From Bacillus sp. Marseille-Q3570 (GTDB lineage Bacteria; Bacillota; Bacilli; Bacillales; Fictibacillaceae): a DNA stretch of 64,000 nucleotides. Position 1 is the first letter of the stretch. Every line of letters starts with the position of its first letter. This document shows, one piece after another, positions 62,992 to 64,000 of the stretch. The stretch spans positions 62,001 to 126,000 of the forward strand of contig NZ_CAMGYZ010000008.1 of NCBI RefSeq assembly GCF_946151055.1, read 5' to 3'. Both the position numbers and the translations under genes were made by a program. The notes under the pieces were generated by a model. That model saw only the letters and a list, made by a program, of their open reading frames with translations. It was not told the DNA's origin and ran no database searches.

Positions 62992-64000
62992 ATGGAAGAC
63001 CTCGAAATTCGGAAACAACGATTGTCCTTGTTGCTTGAGCAAATCGGTTTTCCTCAAGAGAAACTTTCTTTCTTTGAAGATGGATATTTGAAGAAACTCT
63101 CCATACAAAAGGAACAGAAAAAATGGACATTCCATATATTCATAACCACGCCTTTACCATATGATGCCTATCAACTACTTGAAACCTTAATCCAAAAAGC
63201 ATTCCACACGATTGCAAAAGCAAGTTGTGTCATACACTGCGATCAAAAAGAAATCTCACGTGAATTATTTGAGGGCTATTGGAGTCCATGCATCGAACAA
63301 TTACAATCTCAGAACATGCCTGTCTTGGATATGCTTTCAGGGAAGATTCCTAACCTTGAAGGAAATAAAGTCACAGTGAAAGTATCCAATGACGCTCAAG
63401 CTATGCTTTTTCAAAGGAAACTTGGTCCATCTCTCGGTACTGCCTTTAAGAAATATGGCTTCCCTGCATTGAACTTCGAGACGAAGGTAGAACAGAATCA
63501 GGAAGATTATCAAAGGTTCGTTGAGCAACGGGAGAAGGAAGATAAGACCAAAGTGATGGCTGCTATGATGGAAAAGGAAAAAGCCGGAAAGAAACTTGAA
63601 AACGGAATTCGTAATGAAAAATTGAAGATCGGATACGGAATAAAGGATGAGCCGGTGCAGATTCAATCAATCGTCGATGAAGAGAGGAAAATCACCGTCC
63701 AGGGTTACGTCTTCGATGCTGAGACGAGGGAATTGAGAAGTGGCCGCGTATTATTGACATTCAAAATAACGGATTATACGGATTCATTGCTTATTAAAAT
63801 GTTCTCACGTGATAAGGAAGATATCCCAAGACTTCAATCCTTGAAAAAAGGGATGTGGGTGAAGGCACGTGGAGGAATCCAGAACGATACATTCGTAAGG
63901 GATCTCGTCATGATTGCGAATGATATCGAAGAGCTGCCGCCAGTAGTCAGGAAGGACGAAGCACCTGAGGATGAAAAACGGGTTGAACTTCACCTTCATA
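62992..64000 (+). CDS. polC: DNA polymerase III alpha subunit PolC, N-terminal part (3' end outside window)
   Basis: Main replicative polymerase of low-GC Gram-positives. ATG 62992 with AAAGGAG starts an open frame that continues through base 64000; 336 codons are visible. The N-terminal domain (about 1-185) is followed by a charged linker, then an OB-fold domain (about 225-325; ITVQGYVFDAETRELRSGR, LLTFKITDYTDSLLIKMF, LKKGMWVKARGG). The last residues, VELHLH, begin the PHP domain. The exonuclease and polymerase domains lie beyond the window. proS-polC order matches B. subtilis. Confidence 0.96.
   Translation, partial: MEDLEIRKQRLSLLLEQIGFPQEKLSFFEDGYLKKLSIQKEQKKWTFHIFITTPLPYDAYQLLETLIQKAFHTIAKASCVIHCDQKEISRELFEGYWSPCIEQLQSQNMPVLDMLSGKIPNLEGNKVTVKVSNDAQAMLFQRKLGPSLGTAFKKYGFPALNFETKVEQNQEDYQRFVEQREKEDKTKVMAAMMEKEKAGKKLENGIRNEKLKIGYGIKDEPVQIQSIVDEERKITVQGYVFDAETRELRSGRVLLTFKITDYTDSLLIKMFSRDKEDIPRLQSLKKGMWVKARGGIQNDTFVRDLVMIANDIEELPPVVRKDEAPEDEKRVELHLH

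Overview
The window is about 64 kb of chromosome from an endospore-forming, flagellated member of the Bacillaceae. I cannot fix the genus from sequence alone. The evidence is gene order that follows the Bacillus subtilis smc to polC segment almost gene for gene, GGAGG-type ribosome binding sites, frequent TTG/GTG starts, a Bacillus-type chemotaxis set (FliY, CheC, CheD, CheB) and an alpha/beta-type small acid-soluble spore protein gene behind a sigma-G-like promoter. Every confident gene is on the + strand. There are no rRNA or tRNA genes, prophages or complete insertion sequences.

Layout. 1-7465: end of smc, then ftsY, ylxM, ffh, rpsP, khpA, rimM, trmD, rplS (chromosome organisation, SRP targeting, ribosome assembly). 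7630-9972: lepB, rbgA, rnhB. 10023-11824: ylqG and ylqH, stand-alone relatives of the flagellar length-control protein FliK and the export switch FlhB. 11888-12046: the spore protein gene. 12264-14351: sucC-sucD. 14929-23064: dprA, topA, trmFO, xerC, hslV, hslU, codY. 23726-52630: a fla/che operon of about 29 kb, from flgB to swrB, encoding the basal body, the type III export gate, hook and switch proteins, FlhF/FlhG, chemotaxis proteins and sigma-D. 52810-60606: rpsB, tsf, pyrH, frr, uppS, cdsA, dxr, rseP. 61032-64000: proS and the start of polC, which runs off the window.

The genes are mostly ordinary and intact; the unusual content lies between them. Gaps at operon boundaries hold several repeat families: a perfectly phased 48-bp tandem array (2641-2892); a 25-30 bp motif that recurs 11 times in three gaps with forward copies first and reverse copies after; two MITE-like elements of 112-115 bp; a 125-bp imperfect palindrome after frr; and a repeat-bounded insert between flhB and flhA inside the fla/che operon. 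The gene usually found between khpA and rimM (ylqD) is absent, and one repeat cluster sits in its place.

Candidate regulatory features are a stem-loop that appears to bring a distant Shine-Dalgarno sequence next to the swrD start, a 13/15 CodY-box match just upstream of fliF, leader structures before rplS and rpsB, and strong intrinsic terminators after rplS, the spore protein gene, codY, rpsB, tsf, rseP and proS. I did not find a wholly new multi-gene system. The best leads are the swrD hairpin, the ylqG-ylqH pair and the repeat families.
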